Under the pieces are notes generated by a model. That model saw only the letters and a list, made by a program, of their open reading frames with translations. It was not told the DNA's origin and searched no databases. A stretch of 64,000 bases of DNA from Bradyrhizobium sp. 4 (GTDB taxonomy: Bacteria > Pseudomonadota > Alphaproteobacteria > Rhizobiales > Xanthobacteraceae): NCBI RefSeq assembly GCF_023100905.1, contig NZ_CP064687.1:233729-297728 (forward strand), read 5' to 3'. Position 1 is the first letter of the stretch, and each line of letters begins with the position of its first letter. Both the position numbers and the translations under genes were made by a program. Below are positions 7,995 to 16,163 of this stretch, in pieces.

Positions 7995-9320
7995 ATGAAC
8001 ATTATCGCCCAACCCACGGCCGTGCCCGTTCAGCTTGACAATCAAGTTGCCACCAAACGAATGACCGCTGGGCTCGGAGGAGGCGTAGCGCTAGAGTGGT
8101 ACGACTGGAATGTCTACGGCATCATGGCGGCGTTCCTCTCGCCTCACTTCTTCCCCTCCGATGATCCTACGACCTCGCTGCTCGCGGGACTGGCCGTATA
8201 CGGGGCGGGCTTCTGCGCGCGGCCTCTGGGCGCGGTTTTACTTGGGCCTATCGCAGATCGCATCAGCCACAAGCGAGTCATGATGATCTCGGTGACAGCG
8301 ATGGCAGTTTGCTCGCTGCTGATCTCCGTATTGCCGACCTACAACAATATCGGCGTTGCGGCGGCCGTCGCGCTGCTTGTCTTGCGGCTGATTCAGGGGC
8401 TTGCCACCGGGGCTGAGGCCGGTGTCGCCAACGCCATCGCTATTGAATTGGCGCCCGCGGGGAAGGAAGGGCGTTTTCTCGGTCTGATTGGTGGTACGTT
8501 CATTCAGCTGGGTAACCTCGGATCGAGCCTGGTCGCCTTCCTGGTGAGTGCCTCGGTTGCCCCCGAAGCGATGCGTGAGTGGGCCTGGCGCGTACCGTTT
8601 ACCGTCGGTGGCGTGCTCGGCCTTCTGATCATCTATCTGCGCTCGACCGTGCCGGAAACTTTGATCCATCGGGCTATGCACCGTCAGGACGAGTCCTCAC
8701 GCATTCAGGAAACCACGAGCGGCGTGTGGAAGACGCTCTGGAGCGTGCGGCTATCGCTGCTCGCCGTGATCCTGGTGATCGGCTCGGTGCAGATCGCCAA
8801 CTATGCGTGGAACACGGGGCTGCCCAACATGGCAAACACGGTGTTCAAGGAGAACAGCACGTATGTGTACGGAATCATGACGCTGATGATTTTGATCTGG
8901 ACGATTGCTGCACCATTCGTAGGCGCCTTCGCGGACAAGGTTCGGCCCTCGCGCGCATTCACGCTGCTGCGCTTACTTCTCATCCCGTGCTTTTTCCTGA
9001 CTTTGCTTTATACGGAGAAGAACATCACAACGTTCTTCCTTGTCACGGTGTTCGGCGGCGCCATCGTCGGCTTCAACATGGCCCTCTATAACTTCATCGC
9101 TACCACCTTGATGCCGCGCGCCGTGCGGACCACGGGAGTAGCTCTCGGTTATGCGCTCGGCGTCTCGCTCTTTGGCGGAACGTCACCGTATTTGCTGGTG
9201 TGGCTGCAGCGCGAGCACATGGCCTGGATGTTTCCAATCTATGGTTCGGTGATAGCGCTCTTGAGCGTCGTAGTTTATCACTTCGCCAAAAGGCGCGGTC
9301 GCGTCTACATCGGTGACTGA
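7995..9320 (+). CDS. MFS permease, metabolite:H+ symporter (MHS) family
   Basis: A 441-residue inner-membrane permease with about 12 membrane segments. The family signature is clear: LEWYDWNVYG at residues 33-42, ARPLGAVLLGPIADRISHKR at 75-94 (the conserved loop 2-3 motif) and LRLIQGLATGAEAG near 137. Characterised relatives (KgtP, ProP, ShiA, citrate and dicarboxylate carriers) take up organic acids or zwitterions with protons. It is followed after 24 bases by the PHP-type metallohydrolase, so the two are one transcript, probably under operator O2. By position it should import the substrate of this locus. The substrate cannot be read from the sequence. Confidence 0.88.
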   Translation: MNIIAQPTAVPVQLDNQVATKRMTAGLGGGVALEWYDWNVYGIMAAFLSPHFFPSDDPTTSLLAGLAVYGAGFCARPLGAVLLGPIADRISHKRVMMISVTAMAVCSLLISVLPTYNNIGVAAAVALLVLRLIQGLATGAEAGVANAIAIELAPAGKEGRFLGLIGGTFIQLGNLGSSLVAFLVSASVAPEAMREWAWRVPFTVGGVLGLLIIYLRSTVPETLIHRAMHRQDESSRIQETTSGVWKTLWSVRLSLLAVILVIGSVQIANYAWNTGLPNMANTVFKENSTYVYGIMTLMILIWTIAAPFVGAFADKVRPSRAFTLLRLLLIPCFFLTLLYTEKNITTFFLVTVFGGAIVGFNMALYNFIATTLMPRAVRTTGVALGYALGVSLFGGTSPYLLVWLQREHMAWMFPIYGSVIALLSVVVYHFAKRRGRVYIGD

Positions 9321-9344
9321 CGGCCCTGAACGGGGAGCCATTCA

Positions 9345-11981
9345 ATGAAAACGCCTTCATCGCCGCACTTTAAGCCCGTAGACCTGAAGCAATACTTCAA
9401 TGCGAGGCGCCGGGAGCTCGATGAGGGGTTCGGCAGCCGCCCAGGCGATACCGGATGGATCGATTCCTTGCGAGGGTCGCAGACGTATCGCGGCATGCCG
9501 TTTCTGTTCGGCAACGAGGCCGGGCCGGATGTGCTGGCTTTGCGGCCCGGGGCCTCTCCCGTGGTGATCGAGCTGTCGCCCACATTGGCAAGTTACGTGC
9601 TCTTTGTGCAGGTGGCCGCGGACCGTCCACCTGCGAGCCTCTCGGAATTCGGGGAGATCGGGCCGGCTACGCTACCTGTGGAAGGCAATCCTCTGGGCGA
9701 CCGGGTGTCGACATACGGGCTCCGATACGCCGACGGCAGCGAAGCCGACGTGCCAGTGGTGCGGCGGTTCGCCATCCAACAGAACCACATCTCCTGGAGT
9801 GCGAGTGCGTTCGCCGCACTGCCCCTACGGGGGCCCATCGTGCACGCAAGCACCGGCGAAGATTTTGCTCTCGGCGGGGCGCCGAGCAAGAGTTTCTTCC
9901 TCGGCGAAGCCCGTACCGAATCGGGGCGCATGGACCGACAAGGGGAGAACCTGTGGCTCTATGCGCTCCCAAATCCGAATCCGGAGAAGGAGTTTACCGC
10001 ACTAAGCCTGCGGGCCGAGCAGGAGGTCTCGCTAGTATTTGCGGTAACCACAACAAGGCTCACGGAGAATCCGCTGCGCCTCCAGGGCCGACGCAAGCTG
10101 AAGCTGCAGCTACCGCCCGGGGTACATCTGAACAAGCTTGGCGAGCTCGACGTCGACCATCGCGGCGAGCAGATCGGCATCGACCTGGGGACCGTCATCT
10201 CCGCCCGGGCGGTGCTGAGGTACTCGAGAGCGGACTGGCTCGCTGCTAAGCCTGACGTACAGCCGGTGCGCTCGCACGACGAGGTCATCGTCGAGTACTC
10301 AGCGCACGCCGACGCAAAGCTCTACCTGCGCTCGGAGGACGGCCGCTTGCACGTTCGGGACCTCCGCTCCCTGGTGGCCTCCGAGATTCCAGCAGAGATG
10401 TCACTGCAGGCGGTCGCTATCGAGCCCGCAACGAGACCCGTGAAGATCCGCATTGTAGAGAAGGGCAGTGGTGTGCGCGTCGCCGCACGCCTGCATATCC
10501 ATGGGCCCCAGGGGGAGTATCTGCCGCCCAAGGGACACCACCGCAAGGTTAACACCGGCAGATTCGAGGATTTCTCGGGCGAATTTGCCAATGGGCTGAA
10601 CCAGTACGCCTATGTGGATGGAAGCTGTGATGCAGACCTGCCGATCGGGTCGGTCTTCGTGGAGATCAGCAGGGGCTTTGAGGTGGTTCCACTGCGCTGT
10701 ATCGTCGAGGTCACCGCGAGCACGGAACACCTGACCTTCGAGCTCGATCGGGTGCTGCGCTGGCGCGAACAGGGCTGGGTCAGCTCCGACACGCACGTCC
10801 ATTTCCTGAGCCCACAGACCGCCCTGCTGGAGGGCAAGGCGGAAGGCGTCAACGTCGTCAACCTGCTCGCAGCGCAATGGGGCGAGTTATTCACCAACGT
10901 CGCCGATTTCGACGGACGCACCACGATCGGAGCGAAGGACTTCGGTGGGGACGGAGAGTTCCTCGTGCGTGTCGGCACAGAGAACCGGATGCAGGTTCTG
11001 GGCCATATATCGCTGCTCGGCTATGAAGGCGAGATCATCAATCCCCTCTCGTGCGCCGGATCGAACGAAGCGGCGATTGGCGATCCACTGGAAGCCACCA
11101 TGGCTGACTGGGCGGAGCGCTGCCGCCAGCAAGGTGGACTGGTTGTGATGCCCCACGCGCCCAACCCGCAGGCCGAACGGGCCGCCGATATCGTGCTGGG
11201 CCTCGTTGACGCTATCGAAATGATGTCGTTCAACCCGCGGACGGCGCAGATCAGCGCATTTGGCCTCGCCGACTGGTACCGTTACCTCAACATCGGCTAC
11301 CATTTGCCGCTGGTAGCCGGCTCCGACAAGATGGATGCCGCCGCGCTCCTTGGAGGCTCGCGGTCTTATGTGCAGCTAGGCGCGCGCGAGTTCACGTATC
11401 GCAACTGGATGGATGCCGTTCGTAGCGGCGACACGTTCATCACGGTCGGCCCGCTCGTGGACATGACAGTTGAAGGACGGCGCCCCGGGAGCAAGATCGC
11501 GCTTCCCTCGTCAGGCGGCACCGTCAGCGTCGATTGGAGGATCGAATCGGTCAGCGTCCAACCAACAAGGTTGGAGTTGATCCGCAACGGCATCGTTGTC
11601 GATGAAGTTCGATGCGCCGACTTGGCGTGCAGCGGTCACATCTCATTGCGCGTCACCGAGTCCTGTTGGATCGCGATACGTGTTCGGGGCAGCGTAGCGG
11701 GCCGCGAGGCAGACATCGCGGCCCACACCAGTGCGGCGTATGTCAACGTGGGCGACAAACCCATTTTTGCAACTGCGGACGCAGTGTCGGTCCTTGCACA
11801 AATTGAGGGATCGATCGCCTACATGGATACCCTTGCTCCCAAGAGCGACGAAGCGCGGCACTCGCGGCTGCGAGTTGCCCTGGAGCTTGCACATCATCGC
11901 CTGCATCACAAGCTACACGAGCTCGGCGCCAGCCATCACCATGCGCCCATTCATTCCGTTCACGTTGAACGCGAGCATTGA
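9345..11981 (+). CDS. Large CehA/McbA-type PHP-domain metallohydrolase
   Basis: An 878-residue protein, starting at ATG 9345 behind GGGGAG. The first ~470 residues form beta-rich domains without a signature I know. From about residue 478 a PHP-like metal-binding hydrolase domain begins with GWVSSDTHVHF (Asp482, His484 and His486 as likely metal ligands), then GHISLLGYEG, VVMPHAPNPQAE (a further His) and LVAGSDKMDA (a late Asp), followed by a C-terminal beta domain. This order is that of the CehA/McbA family, whose named members hydrolyse the carbamate insecticide carbaryl. There is no signal peptide, so it should act in the cytosol on what the permease just upstream brings in. Most relatives have no known substrate; ester, amide or carbamate hydrolysis is the likely chemistry. 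Confidence 0.75.
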   Translation: MKTPSSPHFKPVDLKQYFNARRRELDEGFGSRPGDTGWIDSLRGSQTYRGMPFLFGNEAGPDVLALRPGASPVVIELSPTLASYVLFVQVAADRPPASLSEFGEIGPATLPVEGNPLGDRVSTYGLRYADGSEADVPVVRRFAIQQNHISWSASAFAALPLRGPIVHASTGEDFALGGAPSKSFFLGEARTESGRMDRQGENLWLYALPNPNPEKEFTALSLRAEQEVSLVFAVTTTRLTENPLRLQGRRKLKLQLPPGVHLNKLGELDVDHRGEQIGIDLGTVISARAVLRYSRADWLAAKPDVQPVRSHDEVIVEYSAHADAKLYLRSEDGRLHVRDLRSLVASEIPAEMSLQAVAIEPATRPVKIRIVEKGSGVRVAARLHIHGPQGEYLPPKGHHRKVNTGRFEDFSGEFANGLNQYAYVDGSCDADLPIGSVFVEISRGFEVVPLRCIVEVTASTEHLTFELDRVLRWREQGWVSSDTHVHFLSPQTALLEGKAEGVNVVNLLAAQWGELFTNVADFDGRTTIGAKDFGGDGEFLVRVGTENRMQVLGHISLLGYEGEIINPLSCAGSNEAAIGDPLEATMADWAERCRQQGGLVVMPHAPNPQAERAADIVLGLVDAIEMMSFNPRTAQISAFGLADWYRYLNIGYHLPLVAGSDKMDAAALLGGSRSYVQLGAREFTYRNWMDAVRSGDTFITVGPLVDMTVEGRRPGSKIALPSSGGTVSVDWRIESVSVQPTRLELIRNGIVVDEVRCADLACSGHISLRVTESCWIAIRVRGSVAGREADIAAHTSAAYVNVGDKPIFATADAVSVLAQIEGSIAYMDTLAPKSDEARHSRLRVALELAHHRLHHKLHELGASHHHAPIHSVHVEREH

Positions 11982-12146
11982 GAGCGGAGAAAAGCTTGTG
12001 TCAGTTGCTGTTCCTTTTTCTCGCTCAGCCGTCGCCGGCATGCTTAGTCACATCCTCATTCGCCGCACCAGGGATATCGGGCATATCGGCATGCGCCGGC
12101 GCATCCGAACCAAGACCTTCACTTCAGTTGAAAGTGGATTGCAGTG

Positions 12147-13229
12147 CTAAGTGCGCCTGCGACGTGCCGGCCGTTGGTTGGACCTTGGCGGCGCGGTCGA
12201 TGCCCGCATCACCAGACGATAAGGCAACAGGACACTTCTGGGCACCGGGTTTCCGACGATGGCGTTGATCAGATAATCGGCGGCTCCCCGGCCGATTTCA
12301 GCTGCGGGAACACTGACAGTCGTGAGCGGCGGGTCCATCTGTGCAGCGAGCTCAACATCATCAAATCCTGTTATGGAAAGCGCGGCCGGCACGGCCAACC
12401 CCATTTTGCGAGCCTCTGCCATTGCACCGATGGCAAGCGTGTCGGTCGTGCAAATCACCGCCGTGGTATCGGGATGCTCGGTGAGGAGCTGACGAAGTGC
12501 GCTGCGGCCTTGGGCAAGCGAGTAATCCGCCTTGATGATCTGGCTCGCCTTAAGCGGTAGCCCAGCGTCGGAAAGCGCGCGCTGAATGCCCTCCAGCCTT
12601 GCGCGGGATCGGTCGTTGGAAGCCGCAACAACGTTGGCGATCGTACCAAAACGGACGTGTCCAAGCCGCAAGAGATACTCGGTCATCTCGCGCGTGGCGC
12701 TTTCGTTATCGATTCCGATCGCAGGGATGCCGCCAGCTGCCTTTGAAACATAGGTCGTGATCACGGGTACGGCGGCCTGCTCGATCAGAGTCCTCAGCTC
12801 GCGTCCGTGGGAGCCGCCGACCAACACAATTCCATCGATGCCGCGCTCGAGGAGGCTCTGCAGTTCCTGCAACTCGCGGCGCTGGTCATACTGGGAATTC
12901 GCAATGAACAACGTGTAGCCGCTCTCGCTAAGGCGGTTCTGTAGCGCCTCAACTCCTTCGGCAAAGATGCCGAGCGCCAGCGTCGGAACTATGACTCCAA
13001 CGGTCCGCATGCGTCCCGACTTCAGCGCTCTTGCTGCGCTGTCTCGCGTGTAGGAGAGATCGGTGATGTGGCGCATCACTTTGTCCCGGAGCTCCGGCCT
13101 CACGATTTCGGGATGATTGAGAACGCGCGACACGGTGGCAGGGGACACATTGGCTTTTCGCGCGACATCTTCGATCTTCACGCGCGGCTGCTGGCGTCCT
13201 TTGGGATCGATTGCTCGTTTCTTATCCAT
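12147..13229 (-). CDS. LacI-family transcriptional regulator
   Basis: A 360-residue repressor with an N-terminal LacI helix-turn-helix at about residues 17-40 (VKIEDVARKANVSPATVSRV), the hinge AARALKSGRMRTVGVIVP, then a periplasmic-binding-like ligand domain. The ligand domain includes VEALQNRLSESGYTLFIANS, GIDGIVLVGGSHG and SITGFDDVELAAQMDPPLTT. It reads leftward, away from the CoA-transferase. A perfect 20-base palindrome lies between the two genes and close copies lie in front of the enoyl-CoA hydratase and the permease, so it is the natural candidate for the repressor of all of them. LacI-type ligands are most often sugars, which fits the GH88-like and sugar-acid-dehydratase-like genes downstream. 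Confidence 0.93.
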   Translation of the reverse strand: MDKKRAIDPKGRQQPRVKIEDVARKANVSPATVSRVLNHPEIVRPELRDKVMRHITDLSYTRDSAARALKSGRMRTVGVIVPTLALGIFAEGVEALQNRLSESGYTLFIANSQYDQRRELQELQSLLERGIDGIVLVGGSHGRELRTLIEQAAVPVITTYVSKAAGGIPAIGIDNESATREMTEYLLRLGHVRFGTIANVVAASNDRSRARLEGIQRALSDAGLPLKASQIIKADYSLAQGRSALRQLLTEHPDTTAVICTTDTLAIGAMAEARKMGLAVPAALSITGFDDVELAAQMDPPLTTVSVPAAEIGRGAADYLINAIVGNPVPRSVLLPYRLVMRASTAPPRSNQRPARRRRT

Positions 13230-13411
13230 TGGGTCTATCGGTCAGAGAAGGATGTCTATGTCGGATCTACTTAAACCATTGGAGGGCGAGCATTCTCAAG
13301 CTCCGTCTGTGCCCGATACACCTTTTCCGATGGAACGCGGTTGCATTAACTCAGGCTTCAAGTTGGCTTACCGGTCTCGTTCCTCTTGACTCTCTGGATC
13401 ACAATGCATAT

Positions 13412-13431
13412 TTCTGAAATCGATTTCAGAA
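13412..13431. promoter_or_regulatory. LacI-type operator O3 (regulator / CoA-transferase divergent promoter)
   Basis: TTCTGAAATCGATTTCAGAA, a perfect 20-base palindrome with a central CG. It lies 50 bases before the CoA-transferase start and 183 bases before the regulator start, so it can control both directions. It is the longest of the three matching palindromes in the locus. Confidence 0.8.
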
Positions 13432-13480
13432 CGGACAACGAACGAAATTCCTTAACTGAAGAAAAGCCGAAGGCGGGACC

Positions 13481-14689
13481 ATGGTCGATCTTTTGAAGGG
13501 CGTTCGCGTCCTGAGCTTCAATCACTTCCTGATGGGCCCGGTGGCTGCGCAGTTCCTCGCCGATCTCGGAGCGGACGTCATTGCTGTGGAGCCGCCCGAT
13601 GGCGCATTTCAGAGAAAGTGGGGTGGGGCCGACAAATGGGTCGACGGACAATCCATGCTGCTGCTCACGGGGAACCGCAACAAACGCAGCCTCACGCTTG
13701 ACCTGAAGAAGCCCGAGGCAATTGAGATTGCTCGGAAGCTGATTGCGACCTCGGATGTCATGTCGGAAAACTTCCGCCCAGGCGTGCTCGACAAGCTGGG
13801 CCTCGGCTATGAAGAGGCCAAGAAGATCAATCCGCAGATCATCTATGCCGCAGCCTCCGGCTATGGTCCCGATGGGCCCTACGTCAACCGCCCCGGTCAG
13901 GATCTTTTAGTGCAGGCAATGTCGGGACTTGCCACGATCACCGGGAGCCGTGAGCAGGGCCCAAGGGCCGTCGGAGTTTCGGCAGTCGATCATCATGGTG
14001 CAGCGCTGTTTGCAGCGGGTATTCTGGCGGCGCTTGTGAGGAAAGCCCGCACAGGGCAGGGGGGCCGCGTCGATGTTAGTCTCCTGTCGGCGGCGCTCGA
14101 CCTGCAAATGGAATCCTTTACCTGCTATCTTAACGGCGAGCGGCCCGACGATGTCCGTCAGCCCGGCCCCATCGCCGGTTGGTACTTCGGAGCCCCCTAC
14201 GGCATCTATCCGACACGAGACGGTCATATTGCGATCTCTCTGGGATCCCTCAGCGCATTGTCTGAAGCCCTCGACCTTCCTGCCGATCAGCGCATTCTGG
14301 ATAATGAGGCTTATCGCCGGCGCGACGAGGCCTCAACTCGGATTGCCGCGAACGTCGCAAAGCGCACGACGGCCGAATGTGTCGCGTTGTTCGAGCCACG
14401 CGGTATTTGGCACGCTTCGGTTAACGACTATGCAGATGTCGTGAGCGACCCGCAGGTCGTACATAACGAACACTTCCAGGTCGTCCGTGGCGCGACGGGT
14501 ACGCCGGTCACGCTCGTTAGCCACCCGGTGCGCTACGACGGCAAGCTGCCGGAAGTCCGACTGCCGCCTCAAACACTTGGAGCTCAGACGGAGGAAATCC
14601 TCAAGGAGCTTGGCTATGACGACAGGCAGCTGAAGGAGCTTTCCAAAAAGGGGGCCGTCGGCACCCTGAGCTCCGCTCGCGCCGCTTGA
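13481..14689 (+). CDS. Class III CoA-transferase (CaiB/BaiF family)
   Basis: A 402-residue protein of the family that moves CoA between carboxylic acids, with a catalytic Asp forming mixed anhydrides. Asp170 in VGVSAVDHHGAALFAAGI stands where the formyl-CoA transferase Asp does. Further signatures are VLSFNHFLMGPVAAQFLADL near the start, ADVIAVEPPDG, NRNKRSLTLDLKKPEA and GGRVDVSLLSAALD. It follows operator O3 by 50 bases and heads the rightward transcript that continues with the GH88-like and DapA-family genes. With the crotonase at the far end of the regulon it suggests that an acid is handled as its CoA ester. Donor and acceptor are unknown. Confidence 0.9.
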   Translation: MVDLLKGVRVLSFNHFLMGPVAAQFLADLGADVIAVEPPDGAFQRKWGGADKWVDGQSMLLLTGNRNKRSLTLDLKKPEAIEIARKLIATSDVMSENFRPGVLDKLGLGYEEAKKINPQIIYAAASGYGPDGPYVNRPGQDLLVQAMSGLATITGSREQGPRAVGVSAVDHHGAALFAAGILAALVRKARTGQGGRVDVSLLSAALDLQMESFTCYLNGERPDDVRQPGPIAGWYFGAPYGIYPTRDGHIAISLGSLSALSEALDLPADQRILDNEAYRRRDEASTRIAANVAKRTTAECVALFEPRGIWHASVNDYADVVSDPQVVHNEHFQVVRGATGTPVTLVSHPVRYDGKLPEVRLPPQTLGAQTEEILKELGYDDRQLKELSKKGAVGTLSSARAA

Positions 14690-14896
14690 TCGCCTGGCGT
14701 GCAGGGTCGCCGTGGGACAAATCAAGCAGTTCCGCGAGTCGGGATGCCGAAGCGCCGAAGTCGTTGCATCCGACATCAATCGCTGTGAGGGCCTGCCATG
14801 AGTTGGTGGAACTACGCACGTCGCGCTCATGAAGGGGCGGCCGAATCCGTCAGGCCGGTGCTCTAAGCACGCCGAAGCCGTCGAGGAGAACCGACG

Positions 14897-14906
14897 TGAA
14901 ATCGAT
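14897..14906. promoter_or_regulatory. Possible half operator before the GH88-like gene
   Basis: TGAAATCGAT matches the left ten bases of the operator palindrome, but the right arm (CGGG) does not continue it. It sits about 70 bases before the GH88-like start. It may be a weak, degenerate site or chance. Confidence 0.3.
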
Positions 14907-14974
14907 CGGGCGTTGTACGGCTAGCACCGTCCATGGTGTCCGAGATCTTTGTAAGTGATAAAGGAGTGTCGGGT

Positions 14975-16129
14975 ATGAGCAAATCACGATGGGCTGAAGC
15001 GATCGGCCACATGCAGACACGGGTCGATCAGACGCTTTCCACCGTGAAGACGGGATTTCCGCATTGGGCCGACAGCTCGACCGGCAAATGGACGACCACG
15101 GCGGACGGCGATTGGACCGGTGGCGCATGGCCTGGCATGTTGTGGCTGCTCGCGCGGCGAACTGGGAAGGCAAAGTACCTCGATGCAGCTCGGTTGTGGA
15201 GCAGCCGCTTGAGGCCGCGCGCACATCTGCAAACCGCTTTCAAGGGCTTTGGGTTCTACTATGGGGCGGCGCTTGGCGATATTCTGTGCAAAGACAACGA
15301 TGCAGCTCTCCTAGCCCTTGATGCTGCAAGCTCACTAAAGGCGCAATTCGATTATCGGCTCGGCCTCATTCCGCTAGGCGGCGATGCCGAGGAATCAGAA
15401 GACGTCGGCAATTCGTTCAGCAGCATCGATTCCTTACAGGCAGTGCCGCTTTTGTATTGGGCTGGCGCAAAGACAGGGGATTCCTCTTACGATGGAATCG
15501 CCGCACGCCACACCAAACGCGTGCTCGACATTCATATGCGTTCTGATGGCTCAATCGTTCAGTCAAGTGAGCTCAATCCCGCGACGGGCAAGGTCGTCCG
15601 CCATTTCACGCACAAAGGGTACAGCGATAGTAGCGTGTGGGGCAGGGCACAGGCGTGGGGTCTCGTCTATACGGCGATCGCGCTTGCTCATGATCCTCAT
15701 GAGAAGCGCTGGATGGAGCAGTTGATTGCGGGGGCGGACTGGTGGCTGTCGCACGTGCCAGCCAGCATGGTAGCGTTCTGGGACTTCGATGACCCTGCCA
15801 TCCCCAATGCGGAGACTGACACGGCGGCAACTGCAATTACGTGCTCGGCGCTTCTGAAGCTGGCGCGGCTCGCGCCGACAGCGGCACTGCGCGCTAAGTA
15901 TCGTGAGGCAGGCGAATCGACCGCTAGGGCATTGATCGACAATTATCTAACGACGGCAGGTCCAAACGACACCCGCTTGCCTGGGATGCTGGTCGGTGCC
16001 TGCTTCAACAAGCGTCGCGATGCACGCGCCCAGGATTCGGCAAACAAAGCAGAGACGATCTTCGGATCCTACTATCTGTTTGAATCTCTAAACATCCTCG
16101 ATGGGCTGGTCGAGGCCGAGAAGGTCTGA
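14975..16129 (+). CDS. GH88-family (unsaturated glucuronyl hydrolase-like) protein with altered active site
   Basis: The ATG at 14975 is preceded by AAGGAG at 14961-14966 and gives 384 residues, normal for the family. Motifs in order: FPHW at 28-31, DWTGGAWPGMLW at 46-57, IDSLQAVPLLYWAG at 151-164, HFTHKGYSDSSVWGRAQAW at 210-228 and WDFDDP further on. Known GH88 enzymes cleave the terminal 4,5-unsaturated uronate from oligosaccharides by hydrating the vinyl ether. The Asp of the IDSL motif (Asp152, matching Asp149 of Bacillus UGL) is present. However, the HDxGF motif holding Asp88 of Bacillus UGL reads KGFGF here (residues 90-94), with Gly91 in place of that Asp. The fold is clear but the reaction may differ. 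No secretion signal. It is followed 34 bases later by the DapA-family gene. Confidence 0.85.
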   Translation: MSKSRWAEAIGHMQTRVDQTLSTVKTGFPHWADSSTGKWTTTADGDWTGGAWPGMLWLLARRTGKAKYLDAARLWSSRLRPRAHLQTAFKGFGFYYGAALGDILCKDNDAALLALDAASSLKAQFDYRLGLIPLGGDAEESEDVGNSFSSIDSLQAVPLLYWAGAKTGDSSYDGIAARHTKRVLDIHMRSDGSIVQSSELNPATGKVVRHFTHKGYSDSSVWGRAQAWGLVYTAIALAHDPHEKRWMEQLIAGADWWLSHVPASMVAFWDFDDPAIPNAETDTAATAITCSALLKLARLAPTAALRAKYREAGESTARALIDNYLTTAGPNDTRLPGMLVGACFNKRRDARAQDSANKAETIFGSYYLFESLNILDGLVEAEKV

Positions 16130-16163
16130 TCACTTTGTCTACTTACTGGCTGGATTTCTCCTA

